NCBI RefSeq assembly: GCF_011761565.1
Contig: NZ_JAASRM010000001.1
Span: 3,658,139-3,722,138 of the forward strand
DNA: 64,000 nt
Reading direction: 5' to 3'
DNA from: Rhizomicrobium palustre
GTDB taxonomy: Bacteria; Pseudomonadota; Alphaproteobacteria; Micropepsales; Micropepsaceae
Below the pieces are notes generated by a model. That model was not told the DNA's origin, did not search any database, and saw only the letters and a list, made by a program, of their open reading frames with translations. The stretch's first letter is position 1. Every line of letters starts with the position of its first letter. Shown here one piece after another: positions 33,954 to 42,296 of the stretch. A program made the translations under genes and the position numbers.

Positions 33954-34268
33954 ATGCCTAACACCCGCGACAAACATTCTTTTTCGTCTGAAGGCCAAAA
34001 AAAGCCCCGGGCGACCATCAAACTGGGCAAATATACTGTCCCAATGCCAGGGACTCGTCGCCAGCGGGTGGTTTTGGGCTCCGGATTGGTGGTCGGAGGC
34101 TGCCTGGGCTTCCTACCGATTCTCGGCTTCTGGATGATTCCTCTCGGCCTGGTAGTACTCTCGGTTGATAGCCCGAAAGTCAGAAGGCTGCGCCGACGCT
34201 CGGAGATTCGCTACGGCAAATGGCGGAAGAATCGGAAGGCCAAATCCCAGCCCCACACCGAAAAGTGA
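33954..34268 (+). CDS. small membrane protein (PGPGW-like)
   Basis: 104 residues from ATG 33954; an in-frame GTG at 33912 is possible but has no better site. A basic N-terminus (ATIKLGKYTVPMPGTRRQRV) leads into two hydrophobic segments, VVLGSGLVVGGCLGFLPILG and FWMIPLGLVVLSVD. A strongly basic tail follows (VRRLRRRSEIRYGKWRKNRK). The turn GFWMIPLGL and the Ser-Val-Asp-x-P after it resemble the PGPGW family of short two-helix proteins of unknown function. It is divergent from tRNA-Asn. Confidence 0.65.
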   Translation: MPNTRDKHSFSSEGQKKPRATIKLGKYTVPMPGTRRQRVVLGSGLVVGGCLGFLPILGFWMIPLGLVVLSVDSPKVRRLRRRSEIRYGKWRKNRKAKSQPHTEK

Positions 34269-34294
34269 CCGGGCGAAACTATCACCCGGAAAAC

Positions 34295-34324
34295 AAGAAA
34301 AAAGGGCCGGGAAATTCCCGGCCC
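34295..34324 (-). terminator. Rho-independent terminator of tRNA-Cys
   Basis: GGGCCGGGAA/TTCCCGGCCC is a palindrome with, on the minus strand, a T-run (complement of the AAGAAAAAA at 34296-34303). It is 120 bases downstream of tRNA-Cys. On the plus strand there is no T-run, so it probably serves the minus strand. Confidence 0.65.
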
Positions 34325-34444
34325 CAAGGCGTTGGGTAATGGTGGGGTGTCTTCAAGGGAAGACAAGCGGGATAGTGCCGTCACAAGGTTAACAAACCCT
34401 TAACGGATTGATCCAATATCTATATTTCGGGATTTGAGAAAGAA

Positions 34445-34518
34445 AGTGGAGGCCACGTCCGGAATTGAACCGGAGTACACGGTTTTGCAGACCGTTGCGT
34501 AACCACTCCGCCACGTGG
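34445..34518 (-). tRNA. tRNA-Cys (GCA)
   Basis: Acceptor GGCCACG pairs with CGTGGCC, the anticodon loop CTGCAAA gives GCA, the discriminator base is U73 as required for Cys, and CCA is encoded. Confidence 0.96.
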
Positions 34519-34774
34519 CCTCACAGGGGCGCTGCCTATAACAGATGGTTGCGCGAAACGCTATGCCGTGATGCGGCTGACACATTGGCTCACCTGATTG
34601 CAGGCGCGATTTTCAGTACCTATATGCGGCGTGGGGTTAAGTTAAAGGCCCTTCGCGTTCATTTTCGCCCGCGAGGCGGACGATTTCTCTCTTATCACGC
34701 GAAGTTAGCCGCTTAACCCGCGGGAGGTACCCGGTAAAAGCCGGGCGTGATTCGAATCAGAAGGGGAATTGGTT

Positions 34775-36247
34775 ATGGCTTATGGGCGTGCTCTGACGGC
34801 TTTCGCCGCGGTGCTGATGATGACGGCTGCGCCGGGATGGGCGCAGAAGCCCGCGAAGGCCCGGCCACGGCTCGCCCAGGCGGCGCCGGTTGCCGAACCG
34901 GCCGTGCCACCAGCCGCCAAGCCCGAACCCGCCAAGGTGAGCCTGCCGCTGATCGATGCCTTAGGCGTGGCCTATGAGACCAATCCGCAGCTTGCGGCGG
35001 CGCGGGCGGGGCTGCGCGCGACGGATGAGAGCGTGGCTCAGGCCAATGCCCGATGGCGCCCTTACATCTCGGCGACGGGCACTTACGCCTATAATGAGAA
35101 CAAAATCAGCGGCGGCGGCGGCGTTGCCCCGCAAAGGGTCATCTCCCATCCCTTGCAGGCGCAGCTCGGTTTTTCCGAGAACATTTTCCGCGGTGGGCGC
35201 ACTTATGCGGAGATCGGGCAGGCCAAGGCGAATGTGCGGGCGGCCCGCGCCGAGCTGATGGCCATCGAGCAGACCGTGCTCCTCGCGGCCGCGACCGCTT
35301 ATATGGATACCGTCCGTGATACGGCGATCGTCGATCTTCGCCGTCATAATGTGGATGTGCTCCGCCGCCAGCGTGATGAGACGGCGCTGGAATTCAAAGC
35401 CGGATCCCTCACCCGCACCGATGTCGCCCAGGCAGAGGCCCGGCTCGCCGGAGCGCAGGCGGCGCTGACTGCAGCTGAAGGCCAGCTTGCAATTTCCCGG
35501 GCGGCTTTTTCGCGTGTGATTGGTCGTCCCGCCGAAACCTTGGAGGCCCAGCCCGCCACGCCGGCCGCGTTACCCTCTAGCCAAGAGGCAGCCGATCAAG
35601 CCGCGACGCGCGGAAACCCCGCTCTCGCACAGGCCCAGGAAAACGAGAAAGCAACGAGCTATGCGGTGGATGTCGCCATCGGCGCCATGCTGCCCGAAGT
35701 GACCATGCAGGGTGGCTATACCTATTCGCAGCAGTCTTATGCCTCGGTGCTGGGCGCCGGTAAGGTCACGCAAGGGCTTGGGGTTCAGGCTCAGGTGACG
35801 GTGCCGATCTATCAGGGTGGCGCGGAGCAGTCGGCCATCCGCCAAGCCAAACAGCTTCATGCCCAGGCCGAGCTGAATGTCAGTGTCACTGACCGCCAGG
35901 TTCGGGAGGCAGTGGCAACCACCTGGAACACCTATCAGGCGGCTTTGGCCAACATCACCTCTAATGAAGCAACAGCGCGCTCCAATGAGATCGCCTTTAC
36001 CGGTGTCAGCAAGGAACAGCGGGTAGGGGGACGCACGGTTTTGGATGTCTTGAACGCCCAGCAAGAACTTCTGAATGCGCAGGTCGCGGTCGTTACCTCG
36101 CGCCGGGACGCCACTGTTGCCGCGTATCAGGTGCTTGCCGCATCCGGACTTCTGACCGCTAAGGGCGTTGGGCTGAAGGTGACCCCGTATGATCCGCTGG
36201 CCAATTATGAAAGCAACGCGGCGCGCTGGATCGGCTTTGGTGACTAG
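34775..36247 (+). CDS. TolC-family outer-membrane channel protein
   Basis: 490 residues from ATG 34775; a TTG two codons earlier is rejected. After a signal peptide (LTAFAAVLMMTAAPGWA) and a Pro/Ala-rich linker, the two-repeat TolC fold is seen. Repeat 1 has ALGVAYETNPQLAAARAGLR and VAQANARWRPYISATGTY; repeat 2 begins near ATRGNPALAQAQENEKATSY. The family end GGRTVLDVLNAQQELLNAQV is present. TolC trimers are the exit duct for type I secretion and RND efflux. The following gene is PopZ, the same order as in Caulobacter. No membrane-fusion or RND partner is adjacent. Confidence 0.93.
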   Translation: MAYGRALTAFAAVLMMTAAPGWAQKPAKARPRLAQAAPVAEPAVPPAAKPEPAKVSLPLIDALGVAYETNPQLAAARAGLRATDESVAQANARWRPYISATGTYAYNENKISGGGGVAPQRVISHPLQAQLGFSENIFRGGRTYAEIGQAKANVRAARAELMAIEQTVLLAAATAYMDTVRDTAIVDLRRHNVDVLRRQRDETALEFKAGSLTRTDVAQAEARLAGAQAALTAAEGQLAISRAAFSRVIGRPAETLEAQPATPAALPSSQEAADQAATRGNPALAQAQENEKATSYAVDVAIGAMLPEVTMQGGYTYSQQSYASVLGAGKVTQGLGVQAQVTVPIYQGGAEQSAIRQAKQLHAQAELNVSVTDRQVREAVATTWNTYQAALANITSNEATARSNEIAFTGVSKEQRVGGRTVLDVLNAQQELLNAQVAVVTSRRDATVAAYQVLAASGLLTAKGVGLKVTPYDPLANYESNAARWIGFGD

Positions 36248-36344
36248 ATAATTCGAGTTTATCGCCTAGGCGTTAACTCGTTCTTTGCCTTCTATGGACG
36301 ATTGTCTTAGGGTCTAGGCGGAAGACTGGCGGCGGGAGTTGCAC

Positions 36345-36980
36345 ATGGTATCGAGCCCTCAACACGAACCGACGATGGAGGAAATCCTAGCCTCCATTCG
36401 CAAGATCATTTCTGAGGACTCCTCCGAGCCTCAAGCCGCGTCTGAGGCGGCCAAAGAGGCCGAGCCGGAATCCGACATCCTGGAGCTGACTCATGAAGTC
36501 CCACCCGAACCGGTGGTGGAGGCTGCTCCGGAGCCTGTCATGGAAGAACCCGTGCTGGAAACTCCCGCGATCCCCGAGCCGCAGCCGGAGAACGACGTCG
36601 TGTTCGAGCCGATCGACGAGCCCGAACCGGCGCCTGTTGCCGAAGCGTCTTCCGACATCTTCTCCTCCAAGACGCGTGAGCATCTGGAAAACGCCTTCGC
36701 CGCGCTCGATGAGCCAGAAGAAGAAGAATACGCCGCTCCGGCCTATGCGCCGTCGTCCTCCGCCTCCGGGCTTTCCGTGGAAGCGGTTTTCGAGCGTGCC
36801 GTGAATCAGGCCTTCGAACCGGTCGCCAAGCAGTGGCTGGGTGAGAATGCCCCGCAACTTATCGAGCGGATGAAGCCCCTGATCCGCGAGTGGATGGACG
36901 AGCACTTCCCGGCCCTTCTGGAAGGGGCAGTGCGCGATGAGGTTGCCCGCGTCGCCAAAGCGCGCGGAGCCAAGCGCTAA
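36345..36980 (+). CDS. popZ: PopZ-like polar organising protein (DUF2497)
   Basis: 211 residues from ATG 36345 behind GCGGGAG. Three parts match PopZ. The N-terminal helix EPTMEEILASIRKIISED is the client-binding segment of Caulobacter PopZ. A long acidic, proline-rich disordered middle follows (about 30-130, Glu/Pro/Ala). The C-terminal helices (VEAVFERAVNQAFEPVAKQW, then ERMKPLIREWMDEHFPALLE) drive oligomerisation. PopZ forms a condensate at the cell pole and anchors ParB and cell-cycle kinases. Placement just before valS is the Caulobacter order. A hairpin-terminator follows. Confidence 0.93.
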   Translation: MVSSPQHEPTMEEILASIRKIISEDSSEPQAASEAAKEAEPESDILELTHEVPPEPVVEAAPEPVMEEPVLETPAIPEPQPENDVVFEPIDEPEPAPVAEASSDIFSSKTREHLENAFAALDEPEEEEYAAPAYAPSSSASGLSVEAVFERAVNQAFEPVAKQWLGENAPQLIERMKPLIREWMDEHFPALLEGAVRDEVARVAKARGAKR

Positions 36981-37029
36981 ATCTAAAGGTTTCCGGGGGA
37001 TTTCCCCGATAACCCCTTGACGGATCGGT

Positions 37030-37068
37030 GTCCGGGCTGGTTTCACGCTGGCCCGGACTAGTCTTTTT
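37030..37068 (+). terminator. hairpin with T-run between popZ and valS
   Basis: GTCCGGGC and GCCCGGAC form a stem around a 13-base loop, followed four bases later by TTTTTT. It is 50 bases after popZ and 40 bases before the valS start, so it is either the popZ terminator or an attenuator in the valS leader. Confidence 0.65.
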
Positions 37069-37098
37069 TGGACGTTGCCGACCGGACGAGGGGAACCC

Positions 37099-39735
37099 AT
37101 GCTCGATAAGACCTTCAACCCGCAGGACGTCGAAGCCCGCATTTACAAAGCCTGGGTCGAAACCGGCGCCTTCCGGGGCGGCCACAAGCCCGGCGCGGAG
37201 CCATTCTGCATCGTCATCCCGCCACCCAACGTCACCGGGCGCCTTCATATCGGCCATGCCCTGAACAACACCCTTCAGGACAGCGTCACCCGCTTCCAGC
37301 GCATGCGGGGCAAGGACATGCTGTGGCAGCCAGGCATGGATCATGCCGGTATCGCCACCCAGCTCGTGGTCGAACGCCAGCTCGCTGAAAAGCAAGAGAG
37401 CCGTGTCGCCATGGGGCGCGAGAAATTCCTCGAAGCTGTTTGGAAGTGGAAAGACGAATCCGGTGGCGCCATTGGCGAGCAGCTGCGCCGCCTCGGTGCG
37501 TCCGCCGATTGGAGCCGCGAGCGCTTCACCATGGACGAGGGGCTTTCGCGCGCGGTGCTGAAAGTCTTCGTCACGCTCTATAACCAGGGCCTGATCTATA
37601 AGGATAAGCGCCTGGTCAATTGGGACCCGCGCCTGCAAACCGCCGTCTCCGATCTCGAAGTCGAAAACATCGAGATGAAGGGCAATCTCTGGTATCTGAA
37701 ATATCCGGTCGATGGCACGGACGAGTTCATCACCGTCGCCACCACGCGGCCTGAAACCATGCTGGGCGACACCGCGGTGGCGGTGCACCCCGAGAACGAA
37801 AAGTACAAGCACCTGATCGGCAAGAAAGTGAAGCTGCCGCTCAGTGGCCGCCTGATCCCAATCATCGCTGACGAATATGCCGATCCCGAAAAGGGCACGG
37901 GTGCGGTGAAGATCACCCCCGGCCATGACTTCAACGACTTTGAAGTCGGCAAGCGCCATGGGCTCGAGCTGATCAACATCCTGAACAAGGATGGCACGCT
38001 GAATGATGGCGTGCCGGAAAAGTATCGCGGTCTCGACCGTTTCGTGGCGCGGAAAGCAATCGTCACCGATTTCGAAGAGCTGGGCCTGCTCGACAAGATC
38101 GAGCCCATTACCCATGCCGTGCCGCATGACGAGAAGACCAAGACGGTCGTGCTCGAACCCTTCATGACCGAGCAGTGGTATCTCAATGTGAAGCCGCTGG
38201 CGGATCGCGCGCTGAAGGCGGTGGAAGACGGGCGCACTAAATTCGTGCCCGAGAATTGGACCAACGTCTATTACAACTGGCTGCGTAACATTCAGCCCTG
38301 GTGTGTTTCGCGCCAGCTCTGGTGGGGTCATCAGATCCCGGCCTGGTATGACGAAGACGGCAAGGTCTATGTCGCCGAGAGCGAGGAGGAAGCTGTCAAA
38401 CTCGCAGGCGGCAAGACGCTGACGCGCGATACCGACGTTCTCGACACCTGGTTCTCCTCGGCGCTGTGGCCGTTCTCGACCTTGGGCTGGCCGGATCAGA
38501 CGGTTGATCTGAAGCGCTTCTATCCTACCAGCGTGCTTATCACCGGCTTCGATATCATCTTCTTCTGGGTCGCCCGCATGATGATGATGGGCCTGCATTT
38601 CATGGACGAAGTGCCGTTCAAGACGGTCTACATCCATAACCGCGTCCTCGATGAAAAGGGCGTGAAGATGTCCAAGACCAAGGGCAATGTCGTTGACCCC
38701 TTGGAATTGATCGATCAGTTCGGTGCCGATGCGCTGCGCTTTACGCTCGCCTTGGCGGCGGGACAGTCGAAAGACATGCGTATCGGTCCGAGCCGTGTTG
38801 AGACCAACCGTAATTTCGCAACCAAGCTGTGGAACGCCGCGCGCTTCTGCGAGATGAATGGCTGCGATACCAATCCGCGCTTTGATCCCGCCAAAGTCAC
38901 GCACACGGTCAATCAGTGGATCGTGGCGGAAGCGGCCAAGACGGCGGCCGAAGTTACCGATGCCATGGAAGCCTATCGCTTCAACGATGCGGCAGGTGCG
39001 GTCTATCGCTTTATCTGGGACGTCTATTGCGATTGGTACCTTGAGTTCATCAAGCCGATGCTGAATGGCACGGACGAGGGCGCCAAGGCCGAAGCGCGCA
39101 TGACGGCGGCTTGGGTGCGCGATACCGTGCTGAAGCTCTTGCATCCCTTCATGCCCTACATCACCGAAGAGCTGTGGGCACGCACGGTCGAGCATCTTGC
39201 CCCGCGCGATAAGCTCCTTATTGAAACCGAGTGGCCGGATCTTTCGCTCTTGCCGGCGAATGATAAGGCGCTGGCGGAAATGCAATGGGTGATCCAGCTG
39301 GTGCAGGGCGTGCGCTCGGTGCGTTCTGAAATGAACGTGCCGCCCTCAGCGAAGATCGTCATGGTGCTGAAGGACGCCTCGCCCGAAACCAAAGAACGGC
39401 TGGATACCCATCACCACATCATTGCGACGCTCGCGCGTCTTTCCACCATCGCCACGGCGGATGCCTTGCCGCAAGGCTCGGCGCAGTTCGTGATCGGTGA
39501 GGCCGTGGCCGCATTGCCGCTCGGTGACGTGATCGATTTCGCCAAGGAACGGGCGCGTCTCGAGAAAGAGCTGAAAAAGGCTGAGGACGAAATATCCCGC
39601 TTTGAAGCCAAGCTTGGCAATGCGCAGTTCGTCAGCCGGGCACCGGAAGACGTGCTGCAAGAGCAGCGCGATAAGCTCGCCGAAGCGCAGGCTCTGGCGA
39701 GTCGTTTGAAAGAAGCTCTGACGCGCCTGGCCTAA
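37099..39735 (+). CDS. valS: valyl-tRNA synthetase
   Basis: 878 residues from ATG 37099 behind GAGGGGA. Class I synthetase signatures: NVTGRLHIGHALNNT (HIGH) and KMSKTKGNVVDPLE (KMSKS). The CP1 editing domain includes TTRPETMLGDTAVAVHP, and the catalytic insert DVLDTWFSSALWPFSTLGWP is typical of ValRS. The C-terminal anticodon-binding domain is followed by a Val-tRNA synthetase coiled-coil arm (FAKERARLEKELKKAEDEIS). Length is normal for bacteria. Confidence 0.98.
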   Translation: MLDKTFNPQDVEARIYKAWVETGAFRGGHKPGAEPFCIVIPPPNVTGRLHIGHALNNTLQDSVTRFQRMRGKDMLWQPGMDHAGIATQLVVERQLAEKQESRVAMGREKFLEAVWKWKDESGGAIGEQLRRLGASADWSRERFTMDEGLSRAVLKVFVTLYNQGLIYKDKRLVNWDPRLQTAVSDLEVENIEMKGNLWYLKYPVDGTDEFITVATTRPETMLGDTAVAVHPENEKYKHLIGKKVKLPLSGRLIPIIADEYADPEKGTGAVKITPGHDFNDFEVGKRHGLELINILNKDGTLNDGVPEKYRGLDRFVARKAIVTDFEELGLLDKIEPITHAVPHDEKTKTVVLEPFMTEQWYLNVKPLADRALKAVEDGRTKFVPENWTNVYYNWLRNIQPWCVSRQLWWGHQIPAWYDEDGKVYVAESEEEAVKLAGGKTLTRDTDVLDTWFSSALWPFSTLGWPDQTVDLKRFYPTSVLITGFDIIFFWVARMMMMGLHFMDEVPFKTVYIHNRVLDEKGVKMSKTKGNVVDPLELIDQFGADALRFTLALAAGQSKDMRIGPSRVETNRNFATKLWNAARFCEMNGCDTNPRFDPAKVTHTVNQWIVAEAAKTAAEVTDAMEAYRFNDAAGAVYRFIWDVYCDWYLEFIKPMLNGTDEGAKAEARMTAAWVRDTVLKLLHPFMPYITEELWARTVEHLAPRDKLLIETEWPDLSLLPANDKALAEMQWVIQLVQGVRSVRSEMNVPPSAKIVMVLKDASPETKERLDTHHHIIATLARLSTIATADALPQGSAQFVIGEAVAALPLGDVIDFAKERARLEKELKKAEDEISRFEAKLGNAQFVSRAPEDVLQEQRDKLAEAQALASRLKEALTRLA

Positions 39736-39938
39736 GACGGCGAAAGCATCCGTAGGGTTGCGCGGGGTCACAGGTGCCCCGCGTGGCCAACTTTTGTCAC
39801 GCGCTGGTAATCTATTGGTGCGCAAGGGCTTTTTCTTAGAGGGAATAGCCCGCCCCAACATCGCCGCTATTCCGTCTGGAACCTGCCTGCCGCCCTCGTC
39901 ATCGTAGCTGTACGAAATATGTGGACGAGGAGAGCAAA

Positions 39939-40310
39939 ATGCGCAGTTCGATGATCGTGGCGGCGCTCCTGCTTTTGGGGGCTTCGAGTTCGGCAGCTTA
40001 CGCGGATGCGTGCAGTGGTCGCCGGCACGACACGGGCACAATTCTAGGCGCGGTCGGCGGTGGCTTGATCGGTAATGCGATCACCGGTGGCGGTGCCGTT
40101 GGTATTGTTGGTGGCGCCGTTGCAGGCGGTCTAGCCGGTAATGCGATCGCGCGCGACATCGATTGTGATCGCGGCCGTCATTACGATCGCCGCAGCCGCA
40201 ACTATTACTACTACGACCGTCACCATCGCCGGATCTATGAAGAGCGCGTGGTGCGCTATGACCGCGACGGCCGCCGGTATTACGAGGAACATTACGTGCG
40301 TCGCGACTGA
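39939..40310 (+). CDS. glycine-zipper periplasmic protein with Tyr/Arg/His-rich tail
   Basis: 123 residues from ATG 39939 behind GAGGAGAGC. A signal peptide (IVAALLLLGASSSAAYA) is followed by Cys-20s DACSGRRHD. A glycine-zipper (2TM-like) block runs TILGAVGGGLIGNAITGGGA and VGIVGGAVAGGLAGNAIA. The last 45 residues are dominated by Arg, Tyr and Asp (NYYYYDRHHRRIYEERVVRY). Proteins of this shape are common, small and functionally unassigned. A terminator follows. Confidence 0.78.
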   Translation: MRSSMIVAALLLLGASSSAAYADACSGRRHDTGTILGAVGGGLIGNAITGGGAVGIVGGAVAGGLAGNAIARDIDCDRGRHYDRRSRNYYYYDRHHRRIYEERVVRYDRDGRRYYEEHYVRRD

Positions 40311-40341
40311 CGCCGGTTTTCCATCACCTGAAGTGTAAAAA

Positions 40342-40384
40342 TCGAGCGCTCCGCTGTTTTTTGGCGGGGCGCTTGTTGTTTTGA
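40342..40384 (+). terminator. Rho-independent terminator
   Basis: GAGCGCTCCGC and GCGGGGCGCTT pair (with one G-T) around a T-rich loop, followed by TGTTGTTTT. It ends the glycine-zipper gene. Confidence 0.75.
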
Positions 40385-40430
40385 GATTTAGGACTATGTG
40401 AGGGGTGAAAGCTTCTGACCCAGGGGTCTC

Positions 40431-41498
40431 ATGTCGTCCTTATTCGAACCGCTGAAAGCGGGCGCCTTTTCGTTTTCCAATCGAATCGTCATGGCGCCGT
40501 TGACGCGCTGCCGCGCGCATCCCGAGACGCGCGTTCCCGCGCCGCTTGCGATTGAATATTACCGCCAGCGCGCTTCGGCAGGTCTCATCCTGACTGAAGC
40601 CACTGCGGTGGATCCGATGGGCGTGGGCTATCCCGCGACACCGGGCATATGGAGCGACGAGCAGGTGGAAGGCTGGAAGCCTGTTACCGAAGCCGTGCAT
40701 AAGGCTGGTGGCAAGATCGCTTTGCAGCTTTGGCATGTGGGGCGTATTTCCGATCCCTTCTATCTGAACGGCGCCTTGCCGGTGGCCCCGAGCGCGATCA
40801 AGCCGGAAGGCCATGTCAGCCTGGTGCGCCCGATCAAGGATTTCGAAACGCCGCGGGCGCTCGAAACCGACGAGATTCCTGGCATTGTTGCCGCTTATAA
40901 GCGCGGTGCGGAGAACGCCAAGAAAGCGGGCTTTGATGGCGTCGAAGTGCATGGCGCCAATGGCTATCTGCTCGACCAGTTCCTGCAGGATTCGACTAAT
41001 AAACGCAGTGATAAATATGGCGGCTCGATCGAGAACCGCGCCCGTCTGATGCTGGAAGTGGTGGATGCCGCTGCTGAAGTATGGGGTGCGGATCGCGTCG
41101 GCCTGCATCTGGCGCCGCGCGCGGATTCTCACAGCATGGGCGACAGCAATCTTCTGGCGACCTTCTCTTACGTAGCTAAAGAGGCAGGCAAGCGTGGTCT
41201 TGCCTTCCTCTGCGCCCGCGAAGCCTGGAAGGAAGATTCCATCGGTCCCAAGCTGAAAGAAGCTTTCGGCGGCGTCTATATCGTCAATGAAGGCTTCACC
41301 AAGGAAACGGCAGAGAAGGCGCTCGCCGAAGGCATTGCGGATGCGGTTGCCTGGGGCAAACCCTTCATCGCCAATCCTGATCTGGTCGAACGTTTCCGCC
41401 ACAACGCACCGCTCAATGAATGGGACGCGTCCACCTTCTATGGCGGCACGGAAAAGGGCTACACGGATTATCCGGCGCTTTCGACGGCGCAGTCCTAA
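40431..41498 (+). CDS. Old Yellow Enzyme-type alkene reductase (NemA-like)
   Basis: 355 residues, ATG 40431 behind CAGGGG. FMN-binding TIM barrel of the OYE family: SNRIVMAPLTRCRA, IALQLWHVGRIS, the His/Asn substrate pair in VEVHGANGYLLDQFLQD, then STNKRSDKYGGSIENRARLM, and the phosphate site AVAWGKPFIANPDL. Enzymes of this class reduce electrophilic C=C bonds, nitro groups or nitrate esters with NAD(P)H. Single gene. Confidence 0.94.
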   Translation: MSSLFEPLKAGAFSFSNRIVMAPLTRCRAHPETRVPAPLAIEYYRQRASAGLILTEATAVDPMGVGYPATPGIWSDEQVEGWKPVTEAVHKAGGKIALQLWHVGRISDPFYLNGALPVAPSAIKPEGHVSLVRPIKDFETPRALETDEIPGIVAAYKRGAENAKKAGFDGVEVHGANGYLLDQFLQDSTNKRSDKYGGSIENRARLMLEVVDAAAEVWGADRVGLHLAPRADSHSMGDSNLLATFSYVAKEAGKRGLAFLCAREAWKEDSIGPKLKEAFGGVYIVNEGFTKETAEKALAEGIADAVAWGKPFIANPDLVERFRHNAPLNEWDASTFYGGTEKGYTDYPALSTAQS

Positions 41499-41539
41499 CG
41501 CGATCGATATCCCGCGGCGGCTAAGGCTGCCGCGGTATT

Positions 41540-42109
41540 CTATTGGATCGATATCGTCCTGAACGCGACCGGTTCGTCTTCCGCCTCAAGGCAGGTTTGA
41601 ATAAGCCCCGCCACGATGCCGACCACCGCGGCGTAATTCCACTGCCGGATCGCTTCGACCAAATCCGGCTCGGGCATAATCGCCATCATGCGGGCATAGT
41701 GTCCCGGCTTTCCGGGTATAGAGATATAGACCGGCTTATTGGCCGCGAGCAGCGACGACGCAAAGAGAATAAAGGGCCGCCAGAAAATCTTGTCGAGGCT
41801 GCCGAAGAAGTGGAATTTCCAAGCTTCCGTGATGCCTTTTTCGGGATCGGCTGGCTCTTGGGTCAGCATGATTTGGCAGCGATCCGGGCGCCACTCCTCT
41901 GGCAGAGGCAGCATCCGCCAGCCGCAATGAAAATCCCGGCAGGTCTTAGGCCTGGTATGATAGACGGCGCAGCCCGCCTCGCCACGGCAATTGGCGCAAA
42001 GCGTTCCGGCGAGCTTTTGCAGCTCCTGCTCGTCGATGATCAGAGCCCGGCAACAGGCGTGGCATTCACCGCACGCCTCATTGACCACAAATGTTTCTTT
42101 GTCCGGCAT
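41540..42109 (-). CDS. Cys-rich YkgJ-like putative metal-binding protein
   Basis: 189 residues if started at ATG 42109; a GTG at 42175 would add 22 residues, and neither has a clear ribosome binding site. The first third has eight cysteines in the pattern CGECHACC, CANCRGEAGC and TCRDFHCGW. This resembles the zinc/iron-chelating YkgJ (CxxCxxCC) family. The second half has no known motif (WKFHFFGSLDKIFWRPFILF, KPVYISIPGKPGHYARM). Function unknown. It is convergent with the alkene reductase gene, 41 bases apart. Confidence 0.7.
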   Translation of the reverse strand: MPDKETFVVNEACGECHACCRALIIDEQELQKLAGTLCANCRGEAGCAVYHTRPKTCRDFHCGWRMLPLPEEWRPDRCQIMLTQEPADPEKGITEAWKFHFFGSLDKIFWRPFILFASSLLAANKPVYISIPGKPGHYARMMAIMPEPDLVEAIRQWNYAAVVGIVAGLIQTCLEAEDEPVAFRTISIQ

Positions 42110-42249
42110 TTGACGGCGCAACTTCTTTGTGACCCGTGGGTTCTCCGCGAGGGCGGATTTTCCGCCAGCCTGCACCGTAACGAGTGAGGCTTAACAATTC
42201 TTCGGGCTGGGTGCGCGATCCGGAAAGCTGGTTTCCATTTGGTTATCAA

Positions 42250-42278
42250 GGCCTCTCACATTTTTGCTGTGAGAGGCC
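42250..42278. terminator. 11-bp perfect hairpin beyond the PEP-CTERM protease gene
   Basis: GGCCTCTCACA, a seven-base loop, TGTGAGAGGCC. It is 19 bases past the protease stop (minus strand). T-runs are weak on both sides, so termination is likely but not certain. Confidence 0.55.
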
Positions 42279-42296
42279 AAAACGCGTGTTTAAGGG

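Noticed and set aside
34523-34774. prophage or island at tRNA-Cys
   Set aside because: The region next to tRNA-Cys has host-like composition and runs directly into tolC-popZ-valS; there is no integrase and no repeated tRNA end.
36859-39285. 808-codon open frame on the minus strand
   Set aside because: Antisense to valS and popZ, whose protein motifs are unmistakable.
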